This document shows positions 25,201 to 36,870 of a stretch of 64,000 bases of DNA, in pieces. Every line of letters starts with the position of its first letter. Position 1 is the first letter of the stretch. Origin of the DNA: Macquaria australasica (lineage: Eukaryota > Chordata > Actinopteri > Centrarchiformes > Percichthyidae); assembly GCA_005408345.1 (NCBI GenBank), contig SEMN01000615.1, positions 124,001-188,000 of the forward strand. The letters are read 5' to 3'. A program made the translations under genes and the position numbers. The notes beneath the pieces were generated by a model, which was not told the origin of the DNA, did not search any database, and saw only the letters and a program-made list of their open reading frames with translations.

Positions 25201-27967
25201 TTTTTTATACCATTTCTAATGCTCAGTTGAGACACTTTATTTTGTCGCCCAGATTCTGTTTTTGCTGGTTTTATGCTGCTATCCCTTTTTTTAAATAATA
25301 TCTTTTTCATCTATATAAAACAATAAGATTAATCTTTCTTTTCCACCCACTTTCATATCGAACATTTATTTACTTTGTATTTGTCTGATTTTTTTCAAGC
25401 TGGTAGTTTCTAGGCAACCAAACACAATAAAACAACTCTGAATTCAAAAATATACTTTACAGAAATGGACAGAAATGATGTAAAGTGTGCAACACAGAGC
25501 TTTATCAAGAAAGAGTTGCCCACAGGGATAATAACATTTTCATCAAGTCTTGACAGCTGTAATTTTCTAGCATCTGTACTAAAAAACTGTAGGAATGTAG
25601 TGGATGTAGTTTCCTCAAAAGCTCTGAATTCCTTTACTCCAGTGTGTGTGTCCATATTCCCCGAGTCCAACTGTTATAAAATGTAAAAGAAGAACTTGTC
25701 ATTGGCCCCTTGTGATATAAAACATCTAAACGTTTTTAGGCGTTCCCCAGGGTTCTAATCTGGGGTCTGCTGTAGATTCCTAATTATCAGCGTTAATCTT
25801 GTCATTGTCCAGAGCCTCTCTGTCTCTGTCGCTCTCGCCTGCTCAGTGAGGCAGCAGACACACTCCAGGCCCTCTGCTTCCCATGTGAGATCAGAGATCC
25901 TGCCTGACATCAGACATGGGAAGCGAGCTCCGGCAGCATGAAGGGTAAAAGGTCGAGACTTGACCACCCCGGGCAGATAAGCAGCCTTTTCATGTGTGAT
26001 CAGCCCACAGCCTGAAGACAAATCCCTCAGTGCGCTGCGTTTGAACTTCACCGCAACTGGAGCGAGTCCCCCGCTCGCTCAGGGGCTGCTAACGAAGGCT
26101 GTGAGAGAGCACGAACACACGCCTCTTTATTATTTAGCTAAATTATGTTACTAACAGCTCTACTCTGTGTAATTTGAAGCTGACTGAATAGAACTGAGTG
26201 TACAACATATGAGGAACACCTACTCTTTTCAAAAGTACACTAATGAGGTGATTCAGGTGGAATTCATTATGCTTTACTGATCTCTCGTATTAAATCTGAG
26301 CCAGTCAAAAGAGATGCGATGAAGATGAAGAGAAGCAAAGGACATGGATTTTAGGAGAAGAATTTGCTGAAGGAGCTGGAACAAAATATTAGAAAGATGT
26401 TGCCAATAGTTTGTACATTCAGTTCCTGCAGCTCTTTGCAGATATTCCATGTAGAAACCAGGCTCAGGCAGCCTCCAGTTCTTCATCAAGCCTTTTTACA
26501 AAACAATTATGACACTCACAACACCCTCCCTCTTCACCGACCCCCCCCCCCAATCTCTCCCATCAGTGCATAATTCATAAGCAACTCATCTCCAAAGCTA
26601 AGCCAATTGCATCCACTCTAAACGAGCGTGCAGTGCGGCGCACACAGCAGCACAAAAGGAATGTCAATCTCATGACAGACTATTTCACATTCTTTGTTTC
26701 ACAAGAATGGATGTAAATAGAGGGCGTTCTTCTTCTGCTGCTCTCCCAGGTAGAGGGAATGCAAACAATGCTGGAGAGCTGCTTTCCAGATGCTTCAGCT
26801 CTGTAATGCTGCCACTTGGCTCCCACTGTCCTGTGTGTGTGTGTGTGCTGTACACACAGTCTGTATGTATATATAGAGCTCTATTTTTAAAGCTGATCCA
26901 CAAATAGTAGAAAGACGGCCTAAAACGGTCCTCGCCTCTGTTGCCATTCCTGGGCTGCCGCCGCCTTCTCATTCATTCATGAGTTTGCATGAATTTGCAA
27001 AAAATACTCTGGGCTTTCTCTCTCTGCTTTGCCCTTTTTGAAATTAGACATTTATAACGAACCCATCTTGTGTTTTTGATCAGGCATCGTAGCAGACCAC
27101 CCCTCATTTCATGGTTGGTTAGAAGCATGGCTGAATTAGACACACGTTTTACACTCTTCATCTTTCTCTGTGTCGCATGGAATTAGGTCAGCGTTCAGCT
27201 TAGGTAATAAGGCATAATATTATTACCGAACACAAAACGGCATCGGCCAGCTTGTCATTAAATGCTGAGTGTCATCGGTGGGAATCTGCCCACTCGTACC
27301 TGCTTGTGTCAGGAATCTACCCTGAGAGTCTGGAAAATCATCATAAGAAAAGTTTAACTATCACGTGTTTAGATGTTTTGCGTAGTTGAATGTAGAATAA
27401 TTTCCATCCATGTAGTGTTAGCTGCCATATTGCGCTGCCACAGATCCTGTTAAACTCAGACTAAAACCTGTTTCCTGTCAGGGATTAAGCACAGAACAGG
27501 ATGGCGTTTGGAAATGTAAAATATGTAGAATCCACAGACTCGGTCGCTCCTGTCTGCTCTGCCTTTCGATTGGGGAATCACATTCGGCGTGTCAGGCCGC
27601 CCCAAACGGGCAGCCGGTTGCCGCGGGCGACCAGCAGATCAGTGATGTGGCGGTGATGCCTCTAATGAAGCTGACACAGCACAGCCTCCCTCCTCGCGGG
27701 CCCCTGAGGGCCTCCTGCTCTGCATGTAGCACCACAAATACTCCCACCCCCCCACGCCTTCATGTTTCAGCTCAATGTGCTTCTGATTTGATGGCGCCTC
27801 CAATGCATTGCTGCATCATTTATTCTCTTGTTTTATGTGAGGGGTCAAGGCAAAAACAGTGTTTGTAGTAGCTAAAGTGGGTCACAGTATACAAACAAAG
27901 CCTCTCTCTTCCTTTTCTGAGTCTCTCTCTCTCTCTCAGTCTGATGAATGCCTGTGTTGTTTTTCAG

Positions 27968-28321
27968 GAGCTGCCCAGTTAAGGTGAAGGGGAGGGCAGA
28001 GGACCCCAGTTCAGCCTGAGTGTGGATGACCTGCCCCCAGAAATAGGACCATGATCTGAAGAGGGCGTCGCACACCGAACCCTGTTCTTCCTCTCCTCCT
28101 TCTCCCTGTCTATTTTTTTTTTTTTTTTTTTTTTTATATTTACGGGGTGACCGCCTCTCTGCCAGGCTGCTTCCAACAGTGTCAGCGTGCACGGAGAGGA
28201 CAAACCGAAAGAGACCAGACATTTTAAGGAGCAAGAAATACAGTGACATCCATCCATCCATCCATCCGTGACCTCTGACCTTGCCACTCCCCCTGGCCCC
28301 TCCCACCACAACACCGGAAAC
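27968..28321 (+). other. mef2d: Probable 5' leader part of the first coding exon
   Basis: A pyrimidine-rich stretch ending in TTTTCAG (27961-27967) makes a good 3' splice site, so the exon probably begins at 27968 and runs into the start codon at 28322. The leader contains T23 at 28113-28135, a CATC repeat near 28250-28267, and two short upstream open frames (28026-28046 and 28051-28059). The T-tract is odd inside a leader and could instead serve as a pyrimidine tract for an acceptor at CTGCCAG (ends about 28165). The true leader might therefore be shorter. RNA data would settle this. Confidence 0.55.
28113..28135. repeat. T23 homopolymer in the probable 5' leader
   Basis: Twenty-three T in a row between the acceptor at 27967 and the start codon at 28322. 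Confidence 0.95.
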
Positions 28322-28375
28322 ATGGGGAGGAAAAAGATTCAGATTCAAAGGATCACTGACGAACGCAACAGACAG
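28322..28375 (+). CDS. mef2d: mef2d first coding exon, start of MADS box
   Basis: Eighteen codons read MGRKKIQIQRITDERNRQ, the invariant N-terminus of vertebrate MEF2 proteins. It contains the first basic DNA-contact residues of the MADS box. The start codon has A at -3 and G at +4, a strong vertebrate context, and MEF2 proteins begin at exactly this Met. The exon ends in phase 0 after CAG. The donor reads GTTAGC, which departs from the usual GTRAGT. The exon is too short for an ORF scan and was found by reading. This segment alone does not separate MEF2A, C and D. Assignment to mef2d rests on the downstream exons. Confidence 0.96.
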
Positions 28376-28628
28376 GTTAGCACCAATTAAGTGAGCCGAC
28401 TATCTCTGAATGTATAATAACTTCCTGATTTAACTCACTTCAGCTAGCAGCTGCATCAGTAATCAGCAACCTGATTAGAGCATCAATAGCACCGAGACAG
28501 GTGACAAATGAAAGAAAAAAAAACCCTGAATAAAAATAATGAGAGCTGCAGTGGTGCCATAAAGACGGGAATTAAACTAGCAAGCGATGTTTGGGAATAA
28601 TCTAGTATTAATAAAGGGTGGATGGGTG

Positions 28629-28725
28629 GCTACAGCTTGGGTGGTAGAGCAGGTCAGCTATTAATCTTTGGGTTTGTGGTTCGATCTCAAGCTCATCCTG
28701 TTCACATGCAGATGTGTCCTCATGT
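28629..28725 (+). mobile_element. tRNA-derived SINE-like head
   Basis: GGTGGTAGAGCAGG resembles a Pol III A box, and GGTTCGATCTC at 28678-28688 resembles a B box, spaced as in a tRNA. It does not fold as a full tRNA by eye, and the tail resembles teleost SINE-like repeats. It lies about 250 bp after the first mef2d donor. Confidence 0.45.
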
Positions 28726-29392
28726 GTTGGTGCGTGAGAAAAATCTCTTTAAACAAAATCTTCTGTCAAATTAATGTAACGTACAGTAAAAGAACTATGA
28801 GCATACATGCAAAGGTGCAGACTTTAATATTGGAATTTATTGACTTTCAGTAGTATCATACAGTAATATGATCATGTTGGGCTTTAAGACATTTCTGTTG
28901 TTTAAAATATCAAAATGAGTTATCATGCATTCTGTGACCATGTGTTTAATCATGTGTGATTTTTGCACATTTGCGATATGGTGTTACTTATCTTTTGGAT
29001 ACTGCAGACACAAGGGGTTAACTGCAGTAGATACCTGCAGATTTATCGTTCAGAGTCGGATTTCTTCTGTTGAGATCACCGTGGGGAGGTTCGTCCAGCC
29101 ACGTTACTGAATAATTACTTCCTTACACTTGCCTAACATTGGCTTCAGTTTTATAAATCTCCACGGGCATCAGAAGTGTGTCGGAGAAAACACACGCAAC
29201 CCAAGCTGACCAAACACAGTACTTGTTGTCTCCACCTGCTGTTTCTGGAGCCGCTGGAGCTGCAATATGTGTAGATAAACTTTTGAGAAGGCGCACTTCA
29301 GCTATGACTATAAATGCAGCTTAAGACAACATTTACAAACGCAGAGTTTGGTATCATGCAGCAGCACATGTACACTCTGTCAGTTCATTTTG

Positions 29393-29640
29393 GCTGCATT
29401 CAGACTGCAGGCAAAAGTAGCCCAAATCTGATTTTTTTTTGCTCATATGTGACTCGGATACAAATCACATGGAATCTGATCTTTTCAATTCTGATGTGGA
29501 CCACTTTGACCTGTGATCCTAAATCAGATACAGGTCTGATTTTCTGCAATGCGACCTCAGTCAAATCTGAATTCACATGACTTTTACGACACTCTAGATC
29601 GACATTCGTCACATTTCTGCACTGGCCTCCTCTGCACATC
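29393..29640 (+). mobile_element. Noncoding teleost repeat (GGCTGCATTCAGACTGCAGG end)
   Basis: Begins GGCTGCATTCAGACTGCAGG, then GCTCATATGTGACTCGGAT, then several AAATCAGAT/ATCTGATTTT words in both senses. Pattern known from teleost nonautonomous DNA elements. Lies in mef2d intron 1. Confidence 0.5.
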
Positions 29641-30764
29641 CACTTATAAATTACATTATTATTTAAATTATAATAATTAAATAAACCGTAAACGCTGACT
29701 TCAGTGGCCTCCATGTTTACTTCCATACAACATCTTTGTTATTGTTGTTTTGTGCATGCGGGTCAGTTTAATCTAATGTTTAATCTAATGTTTAACTGGC
29801 TTGAACTCCCTGTATAACTAAACATTCCTGTCATCCATCCTGCTCAGATCTAAGAAAGGATCATTTCCATTCCTCCACGACTGAATTCCATTGCGGTGAC
29901 AGAAAACTGTAACTCATGCGATAACAAATTCCCACAGTGATCCTTGGTGTTTTCACATGTCCCATGTAGCATGAACAACATAGTGCCTGTTCCTCTCAGC
30001 TGTACCACAACAGAACAATATGACAGCATCGTGTTTTATGAGGCTCACATGACTTCGCAGAGCAATAGGGTCTTCCACCCTACAGTGAAAAAAAGAGCAA
30101 GAAAGTATAATATTCCCCCTAAAAAACAGCTTCAGTCCCTCTGGTTACATCAGCGGCATTGTCAGAGAGGATGAAAGGGTAAATGATCCATCTAAAATGA
30201 GTCAACTGGTAAATGGGCTTCGCTCCATTGAGCAGATTGAGTAATGGATTTGACGTGCCCACCTTTAAAAGCAGAGAGAGAAGAAAAACAAGACGGGAGA
30301 GCGAGAAGCAGAGGGAGAGAAACAAGGTGCCGTTCTGAATAAGACCTGAGCCGTGTGAGAGCGAGCTGGCCGCAGGGTTTGGAAAATCATCCTCGGTTTT
30401 CTCCTCATCAATCTATGCAGGTTGCATTTCCATAAAGGAGAGCAAACTGCGCCTGCAGGGGGTCAGCGGAGTATGATGGCTTGTTATTCAACAGTACACA
30501 ATTGGACATAAAGGAGGGGGGGGGTGCAACTATTTCTGGTCTGGCAGGCTCTGGTTAATGGACCCAGCGTTTGTATCAGGTGTCGAACAGTTTGTCAATA
30601 GGGTGATGCACTCTGTGGTAATACACGGCCATAGTGTCAGAATCAGATTACTCATTGACCACGATCAGGCGATTAACAAGCAGCGAGTGGTTTCTTAATC
30701 ACTGCAGCAAACCGATCGGGGTGATGGCGTTTTGATGCCAGTATTAAACCAAAACTGCACTCAG

Positions 30765-30830
30765 CATTTACATTTCACATTCTGTGTTTATCTGATTCTC
30801 TTATCCAGAGCAATTTAAACGGTGAAATAG
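30765..30830 (+). mobile_element. Degenerate fragment of a common teleost repeat
   Basis: CATTTACATTTCACATTC then TTATCCAGAGCAATTTAAAC resembles the widely spread teleost block that reads CATTTACATTTA...TTATCCAAAGCGACTTAC. Only this core is visible. Confidence 0.4.
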
Positions 30831-32826
30831 GATTCAGTTCTTCTCTAAGCAACATTCAGAACAAGTCTGCTGTGTTTGAAGTGGAACAGAGTATTAAGCT
30901 GGTAAAGAAATAAGTGCTTTTTACACGCTTGCTTGGTGCTGCTGCAGCTAATGAACAGTGCAGCTTCTGAAAGGAAACCAAAAATGAATTTTGGAGTACA
31001 TGCAGCCCGTCACCCTCCTACGTGTTGATTCAGAGATGCTGCCATAAGCTCCGCAAAATAAACAGCGTTCAGAGTGTGGGCCCCGGCTGGAAACATGACA
31101 GCATCTCAAACACCACATTTCTTATGGAGACAAAGACACGCGAGAAAGAACAGTGAACAGGACTGCAAGTGTTTGGACTGATCTTTATTTATGGACAGTG
31201 TTTGTCACAGCAAAGATAACAGAGGGGTTGACGTTTTAATGACACTGTGACCCTTCAGACTGGAACCATGAATCCATATTCAAGTTAATGCCAAGTAAGG
31301 GACAACATTTCAGGCATCCAGGGTTTCGGCATTAAAAGTCCCGTTCATTTTCTGCATAGACGATTTTAAGAGACGTATAGTTGAAAGACATACAGAACAT
31401 GAAACTCTCCTGGTTGAATTGTCAGTACAATGGATGAACAACTGCGTTTGAAAATATCTGGTTCTTTCATAAAAAGTTAAAGCTACAAGACTGTGTTCAT
31501 AAAAACTTAAAAAGAGAGAATAACTATGATTCCCAGGAAGCATTTCAGTACGAAACATCGACTCATGCCTCCGCTAACATCCAGGTTAAGCTGAACACTG
31601 AAGTTAAAGATTACACTTTGCACTGCAGAAACCTGATTATACATTTAGCAGTTTAAATCAGTTCACTTTCAGGTTCAGGGTCAGTTTTGGATGAATTCAG
31701 CATCTATAGTGCAGTGCATTGGTCCCAATTGCAAGAACTTCATTTGCTGCAGCTCTGTTTTGTGTAGCTGAGGCTCATGGGTATTGTAGTATTTAGAGCC
31801 GTCCAAACCAGACCACCATACCAAACTGATGATAAATGATGATTTCTCAGAAACAAAGTTTACATAATTACAGCTTATGGTTATAATATAAACCTATAAT
31901 AATTTTAAATTATCCTGAAGACTCAGATCTCTGAATAATCATTTCAAATTTGTCTCCAGGATAATGTAAAAATACTAAATGTTTATGTTGTGGCCACCAG
32001 TTTTACATATTTCAACTTTAGCGGATAAAGAAAAAACATGAATTTTCAGCCACAGTTTGGTACAGCTGGTGGCTCTAAATACCAGGATACCCATGAGTAC
32101 TCAGAGACGCGAACCAGAGCAAAATGCTTAGTCGTTGCAGCTGGGAACAAAACATGGCATTATTGTTGCTGAATGTGAACGTGAACTGATTCAAGCTGCA
32201 GATTGTGTTATCAGTTCTCTACAGCTCTGTGGTTGGATGTTTATGCACCTTGAGAGTTGTAGTTAACTTATCTCCTTCAGTTTTTATGTCCACAAGCTTG
32301 TACCTTTTTGTACTTTTTATCAAAGAACCAGATATTTTCTAACATATGTTCTTTTTTTTTTTTGTACTGATGTTTCAACCAGGAGAGTTTCATGTCCATC
32401 CAAGTCTTGGAAATGCCCCAACTGTCAGTCGCCTAACTTTTATCTACGAGAAAATGGACGGGATTTTACTTCTAATGACTCGGACGCCTGAAATAACTTA
32501 TCCCACAAAATTCTTCCTTTCACTTTGGAACTCTACGAATCAGTAGATAAGATTCAGCAGACATTATTTTTAGCATTCATGTGTCAATTTTTCAAGTTAG
32601 GGTTAGTTTCATCCATGGTATGCGCTTTCTTCACATTCAAATTGATGCAGATCCCCAACAAAGCATCATGTAATGATCAGTATCTGACAGTTCAGCCCTG
32701 ACTGTGTGAGCGAGACTGTAAGCTAGCAAATGGAAGAGATTTTAGCTACAGGAAACAGCGAGAGGAGGTTGCGGTTGTCAGTGGTGGTTTCCTCATCCAT
32801 CTGCCACACAACCACAACCTCGCCAA

Positions 32827-32828
<2 letters not shown>

Positions 32829-32862
<34 letters not shown>
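32829..32862. repeat. CA microsatellite
   Basis: Uninterrupted CA run of about 17 units in mef2d intron 1. Confidence 0.95.
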
Positions 32863-32864
<2 letters not shown>

Positions 32865-33258
32865 TGAAACCACTCGCCCCCTTTCTTTCTTTCTCTTTCT
32901 ATGTCTTATTCTTCAGTTGCCATTGGTTACCTGGCAATTCTGCCCTTAATGTCAATTACCTCCAGCTTGTTTATCCTTTGTGGCAAACACCAGGATCGAA
33001 ACATGGACCCAAAGTTGCTACCCCGCCGCCCACTTCTTCTAAGAAAAGAAGAAGAAAGAAAAACAGGGGTTTTATTGGGATGCTTGGAGTCGTTTTGTTT
33101 GTTTTCGGCGCCAGCGAACGACCTTATAATTTGTCAGGAGAGCAGTTGTTGTTGTTTGCAGTGGCTTGTCTCTTCATCGCCAACCGCTCTCGTCATCCTG
33201 CACAGCCGTAATTTCCTCCCTTTCCAACATCGCCACATAATTTATCTGCTCATTCTGT

Positions 33259-33650
33259 GAGAGAGAGAGAGAGAGAGAAGGAGAGGAGGAGGATGGGGGG
33301 GTATGTAGATAGACAGAGAGATAAAGATGGGGGGGTGGAGAGTGAGCAAGCGAGGAAGGTAAGATGATGGTAGCAGTGTGTGATGAGGTGGGAAATGGGG
33401 GGGCGGAGGGGAGGCAGGAGGGGAGTTGGTTGCCCATGGATACGACCCCGATATAATTTGATTTGTGGCAGCAGGAAGCAATGAGTGAGCGAGCGCGAAA
33501 GGAGGGAGAGGGAGGGTGGTGTGGGGGGAAGGAGGAGGAGGAGGATGTGGAAAAAAAAGCGAGAGAGGAAGAGAGAGAGAGAGAGAGCGAGAAGGAGGGA
33601 TGAGAGGCGCTGAAGGGAAAAGGAGCAGGAGATGTGAGAGATTGAAGGTC
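33259..33650 (+). repeat. Purine-rich low-complexity block
   Basis: GA runs, GGA runs and G runs of 6-7 dominate about 390 bp on the + strand. Two breaks (near 33303-33315 and 33431-33480) are not purine-rich. The block could form triplex or G-quadruplex DNA. The long minus-strand frames here are low-complexity artefacts. Confidence 0.8.
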
Positions 33651-34194
33651 TCACATGGCTGCTTTTCTAGTGTTCATCCTCGATGTCTCTATCTTATCTC
33701 CAGCTCTCTATCTTTTCCTCTCTTTCTTTCCTTATTCAATTCATTTCAATTACGTTCAGTTCAGACCTGCGCTGCCGGCAGAGCAGCCTTCAGCCACACA
33801 AACAGTCTGTGTCAGTGCAGGTGAACCACAGCAGCAATTACAAGCACTATACTTATCATTTTAATATCAATATATCAGTAGTACACTAATTTACAGTATT
33901 AGTACAGTATAGTATAATTACCATAAACAGAAGACAGTCAGCATCTGTCTCAACTCTGTTTTATTTTAAAGTGAAATCTGCTGTTTACTTGTTCTTAAAA
34001 CTCACAGGGTAAATTCATGGTTCAAAATCACACAGTAGCTCAGAAAGCTGCTGAAACTTCCAAAAATGCTGCACCTCAGCTAAAAGCACCATTGTTAAAT
34101 AGCTTGCACCAAGAAACTAACAACTAACAAATGAGAGCACTTTGAGAAAGGTTTATTTGCACAATAAAAAAACATGCAATACAATGTAAATATG

Positions 34195-34520
34195 GAAACA
34201 AATCAATCAATCAGTCAAACTTTATTTGTACAGCACCTTTCATACAGGTTAGTGCAGTTCACAGTGCTTCACAGATGATGAGATAGTAAGACAGAACAAG
34301 TGTGGACCGTAAAAAACAACAGCAACAATTTAAAAATATGAGACCAATGCATGCGAGAAAAAAATAGTAAAGAAAAATGAATAAAATAAATAGTTAAATA
34401 AAAGCTAGACTAAAAACTAGATTAAATTGATTAAAAAGATGAAAACAAACAAAGGGATAAAATCAATAAGAGGGATAAGAAAAAAAAGAAAACAATAATT
34501 AAAAAAAGAAACTGCACAGT
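34195..34520 (-). mobile_element. Degenerate LINE/SINE 3' end with AATC tail
   Basis: The left edge is AATCAATCAATCAGTCAAAC, then TTTATTTGTACAGCACCTTT and TTCACAGTGCTTCACAG, a familiar teleost retroelement end in reverse orientation. An A-rich, low-complexity stretch follows. Family name uncertain. Confidence 0.5.
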
Positions 34521-35159
34521 CCAACGATGCATATGGATGACTATGTTTTATGCTGAGTATTTGTATATTGTCGACTCTGTAGTAGCCTAGGCTCTATACC
34601 CTTTTGATGCACCGACCCGCCGTGATTATCTACTTTGACCTCATACAGACCCCCCCCCATTACATCGCCTAAAATCACATATGTTGAGCCTTTATGTCCC
34701 CACCACTTTCCAACACAAAGTGACACGCTTGGCCGCAGGTGTTTTAGCATTTACTTCTAATGGAAAATGTGTTGATGTCACTCGTGGGCGTGGCCTGAAG
34801 AGGGGCATGCTTGAAACATTTCTGCCCCTTTTAACACCTTCATTTAATTCCAGCATCCCGTCTGTGTACACACTTTTTATTTGCATTTCTCTCATATATC
34901 AAACACCAGATATTGCAGCGGTACCTGAAGCTTCTCCTTCTTGCTATTGTCTTAATCCCTCTCTCCCTGTGTGTGTGTGTGTGTTTGTGCAGTCCTGTGT
35001 GTTTAATCCAAACAAAGCCAAATCTCCCTGGATTGTAAATACCAGTTGGTTATAGAGCAGGGAAGCGCTTCTAAAGCCAACCAGCAGACAACAAGGGACC
35101 CTGTGCCTCAGCAACACTCCCAGTTCTGTTCTGCTTGTTCACAACTGAGGGGGCTCGTA

Positions 35160-35162
<3 letters not shown>

Positions 35163-35209
<47 letters not shown>
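35163..35209. repeat. GT microsatellite
   Basis: About 23 GT units. A second GT run of about 14 units follows at 35348-35375. Confidence 0.95.
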
Positions 35210-35210
<1 letters not shown>

Positions 35211-35347
35211 AAAAGAGAGAAATAACGTGTGACAGAAGGAGAGTGTGTGTGACATAGAAAGAGAGCATGGAAAAGAGCATAACAGAGTGTGAAAACGACG
35301 AGGAGAATGAGTGTGACGGGAGGAGTGTGTGGAGGGAAGAACAAGCC

Positions 35348-35378
<31 letters not shown>

Positions 35379-35502
35379 AAACTATAAACTGGGTACTTGA
35401 AAGAGAGCATGTTTAGACACTCTGTTTAAAACACACAGTAGTACAACAATAATACAATCAATCCTGTTTTTGGTCTCCGGTTCAGGAGGATCTGAAGTTA
35501 AG

Positions 35503-35745
35503 CTTTAAAGGTTTAGTTCAACATTTTAGGAAAACTGCCTTTTCACTTTTTATACAAAATTGAGACCGAGTCCCCGTGAGGTTGACGGCAAGACTTCAGA
35601 AGTCACTGCTCCCGGTCAAGAAATAGTCCTGAACACAACTGACCATAAAAAACGCAACTTGTCATTTTTACTCTTTGGTTTTTGTACGGATAAAACAAGA
35701 TAACATGATAACTAGTGAGCTTTAGAGGTGCTGGTGGGCAGATTG
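35503..35745 (+). mobile_element. Related short repeat, internally different
   Basis: Starts TAAAGGTTTAGTTCAACATT and ends ACTAGTGAGCTTTAGAGGTG, ends shared with the 4795 family. The middle is different, so it may be a related subfamily. Confidence 0.4.
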
Positions 35746-36193
35746 TTTTTCCATTCGTTAGAATTCACACCCTGCAGTCCTGCAAGACATTTTTGGCCCC
35801 CCTGAAAATGAAAAGCTCTTACAATAAAATTCTGTAATCCTTTGCGTGTCCCCGGGGCTCCGGTCCAGCTCTGGACCCACGTCATCAAACATTCAGGGCA
35901 GAGGGGCCCCTTCTTGTTTCTTAAAACAAGAAAAAAATGTCAAAAGGGTGACATAATTCCACTTGAGTGGAGTATCAGTATCATGAAACATGACAGGATG
36001 AGGCAGACTGCTGCACTGGAAAATGACATTTTCATACATTCATTCGTAGAAAAATATGGATTTTAAATGCCATTTATTTGTTTATTTATTTATTTGGACA
36101 ACCCATTAACTGCTACCAAGGTAGCAACTACTCTTCCTGGTGTCCATTATTCAATTTTCCTTCTTTTCTCCTCTCCCTCTCCCTCTCCACCAG

Positions 36194-36397
36194 GTGACGT
36201 TCACCAAGCGGAAGTTTGGTCTGATGAAGAAGGCGTACGAGCTGAGCGTCCTGTGTGACTGCGAGATCGCCCTCATCATCTTCAACCACTCCAACAAGCT
36301 GTTCCAGTACGCCAGCACCGACATGGACAAGGTCCTGCTCAAGTACACCGAGTACAACGAGCCGCACGAGAGCCGGACCAATGCCGACATCATCGAG
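36194..36397 (+). CDS. mef2d: mef2d exon: rest of MADS box and MEF2 domain
   Basis: Sixty-eight codons, residues 19-86, beginning VTFTKRKFGLMKKAYELSVL and ending RTNADIIE. Residues 19-57 complete the MADS box: the basic KRKFGLMKKA helix that contacts DNA, then the CDCEIALIIF strand of the dimer core. Residues 58-86 are the MEF2 domain, with YASTDMDKVLLKYTEYNEPH, which adds DNA-binding specificity and docks cofactors such as class IIa HDACs in known MEF2 proteins. The exon is in phase 0 at both ends, after a CCACCAG acceptor and before a GTAAAG donor. It is GC-rich against AT-rich introns. As far as I can recall this stretch is essentially identical to mammalian MEF2D, as expected for the family's most constrained part. 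Confidence 0.98.
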
Positions 36398-36870
36398 GTA
36401 AAGCTTGGGGGTGGGGGGGTGAAACAACGGGAAACGGGTTGAATTTGCCTAAATGTGACACAGTGACATTGATGTGACCTGTTAAACAGGTTGTTGGAAA
36501 ATCAGCTGTATTCTTGTTGATCCTGGTCTTTGTTGGTGTGTCCTACCAGTGCTTGTTACTAAAAGAGTTTATTTTCCCCGGCGGGATCATTAAGATTGAA
36601 CCTAAACTAATCTAATCTCGTCCTCTGCAGACTCATTCAGACTTAATTAAGTCTAGTCCAGTCTATCAAGGCCAGTCCAGTTCATTGTAGTCCAGTCTGT
36701 TTAACTGGGTATATCTTTGGTCCAGCCTTAAATCCTGCTGGATCCTGTATAGCTATGGCTTACTTTCTTACTGATTTTTACCAAAAAATACCCAGATTAT
36801 TTTAAAAAGCAGCTCATCTGTTATAACTAATTCTCACCTAGATTTTATGTCCACAACGTGTGAGATTATG

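Larger units (their letters stand above)
1..27967. other. Upstream or first-intron DNA with no recognisable coding exon
   Basis: No open frame here has protein-family character. Frames of 60-196 codons are low-complexity or lie across repeats. What can be seen is listed separately: MITE-like elements, two foldback structures near 6750-7150, a truncated LINE 3' end near 20365-20774, a LINE-like tail near 21598-21930, and GT/CA microsatellites. The mef2d noncoding first exon and main promoter may lie here or before the window, and I could not locate them. CpG-richer patches at about 4060-4215 and 27585-27715 are the best compositional candidates. Stretches not covered by another entry show nothing I can name. 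Confidence 0.7.
28376..36193 (+). other. mef2d: mef2d intron 1 (after first coding exon)
   Basis: Intron of 7,818 bp with no further coding exon seen. It holds a tRNA-SINE-like head (28629-28725), repeat fragments at 29393-29640, 30765-30830, 34195-34520 and 35503-35745, a purine-rich block (33259-33650), and CA/GT microsatellites at 32829-32862, 35163-35209 and 35348-35375. It ends in a long pyrimidine tract before CCACCAG at 36187-36193. Frames of about 100-134 codons on the minus strand over 33250-33654 are low-complexity Ser/Leu/Pro readings of the purine block. Confidence 0.85.

Noticed and set aside
26868..26890. TATA box promoter for mef2d
   Set aside because: TATATATAG lies beside a GT repeat and has no initiator or CpG support, and MEF2 promoters are usually not TATA-driven. 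Kept only as a MEF2-site note.
27872..28348. 158-codon minus-strand frame over the first coding exon
   Set aside because: Antisense to the mef2d leader. Its Lys run comes from T23, and its sequence is low complexity.
28629..28725. Possible functional tRNA gene
   Set aside because: A and B box-like words are present, but acceptor and anticodon stems do not pair by eye. Fits a SINE head better.
33250..33654. 134-codon minus-strand frame rich in Ser/Leu/Pro
   Set aside because: Translation of the purine-rich block, with several overlapping frames open in the same place, as expected of simple sequence.
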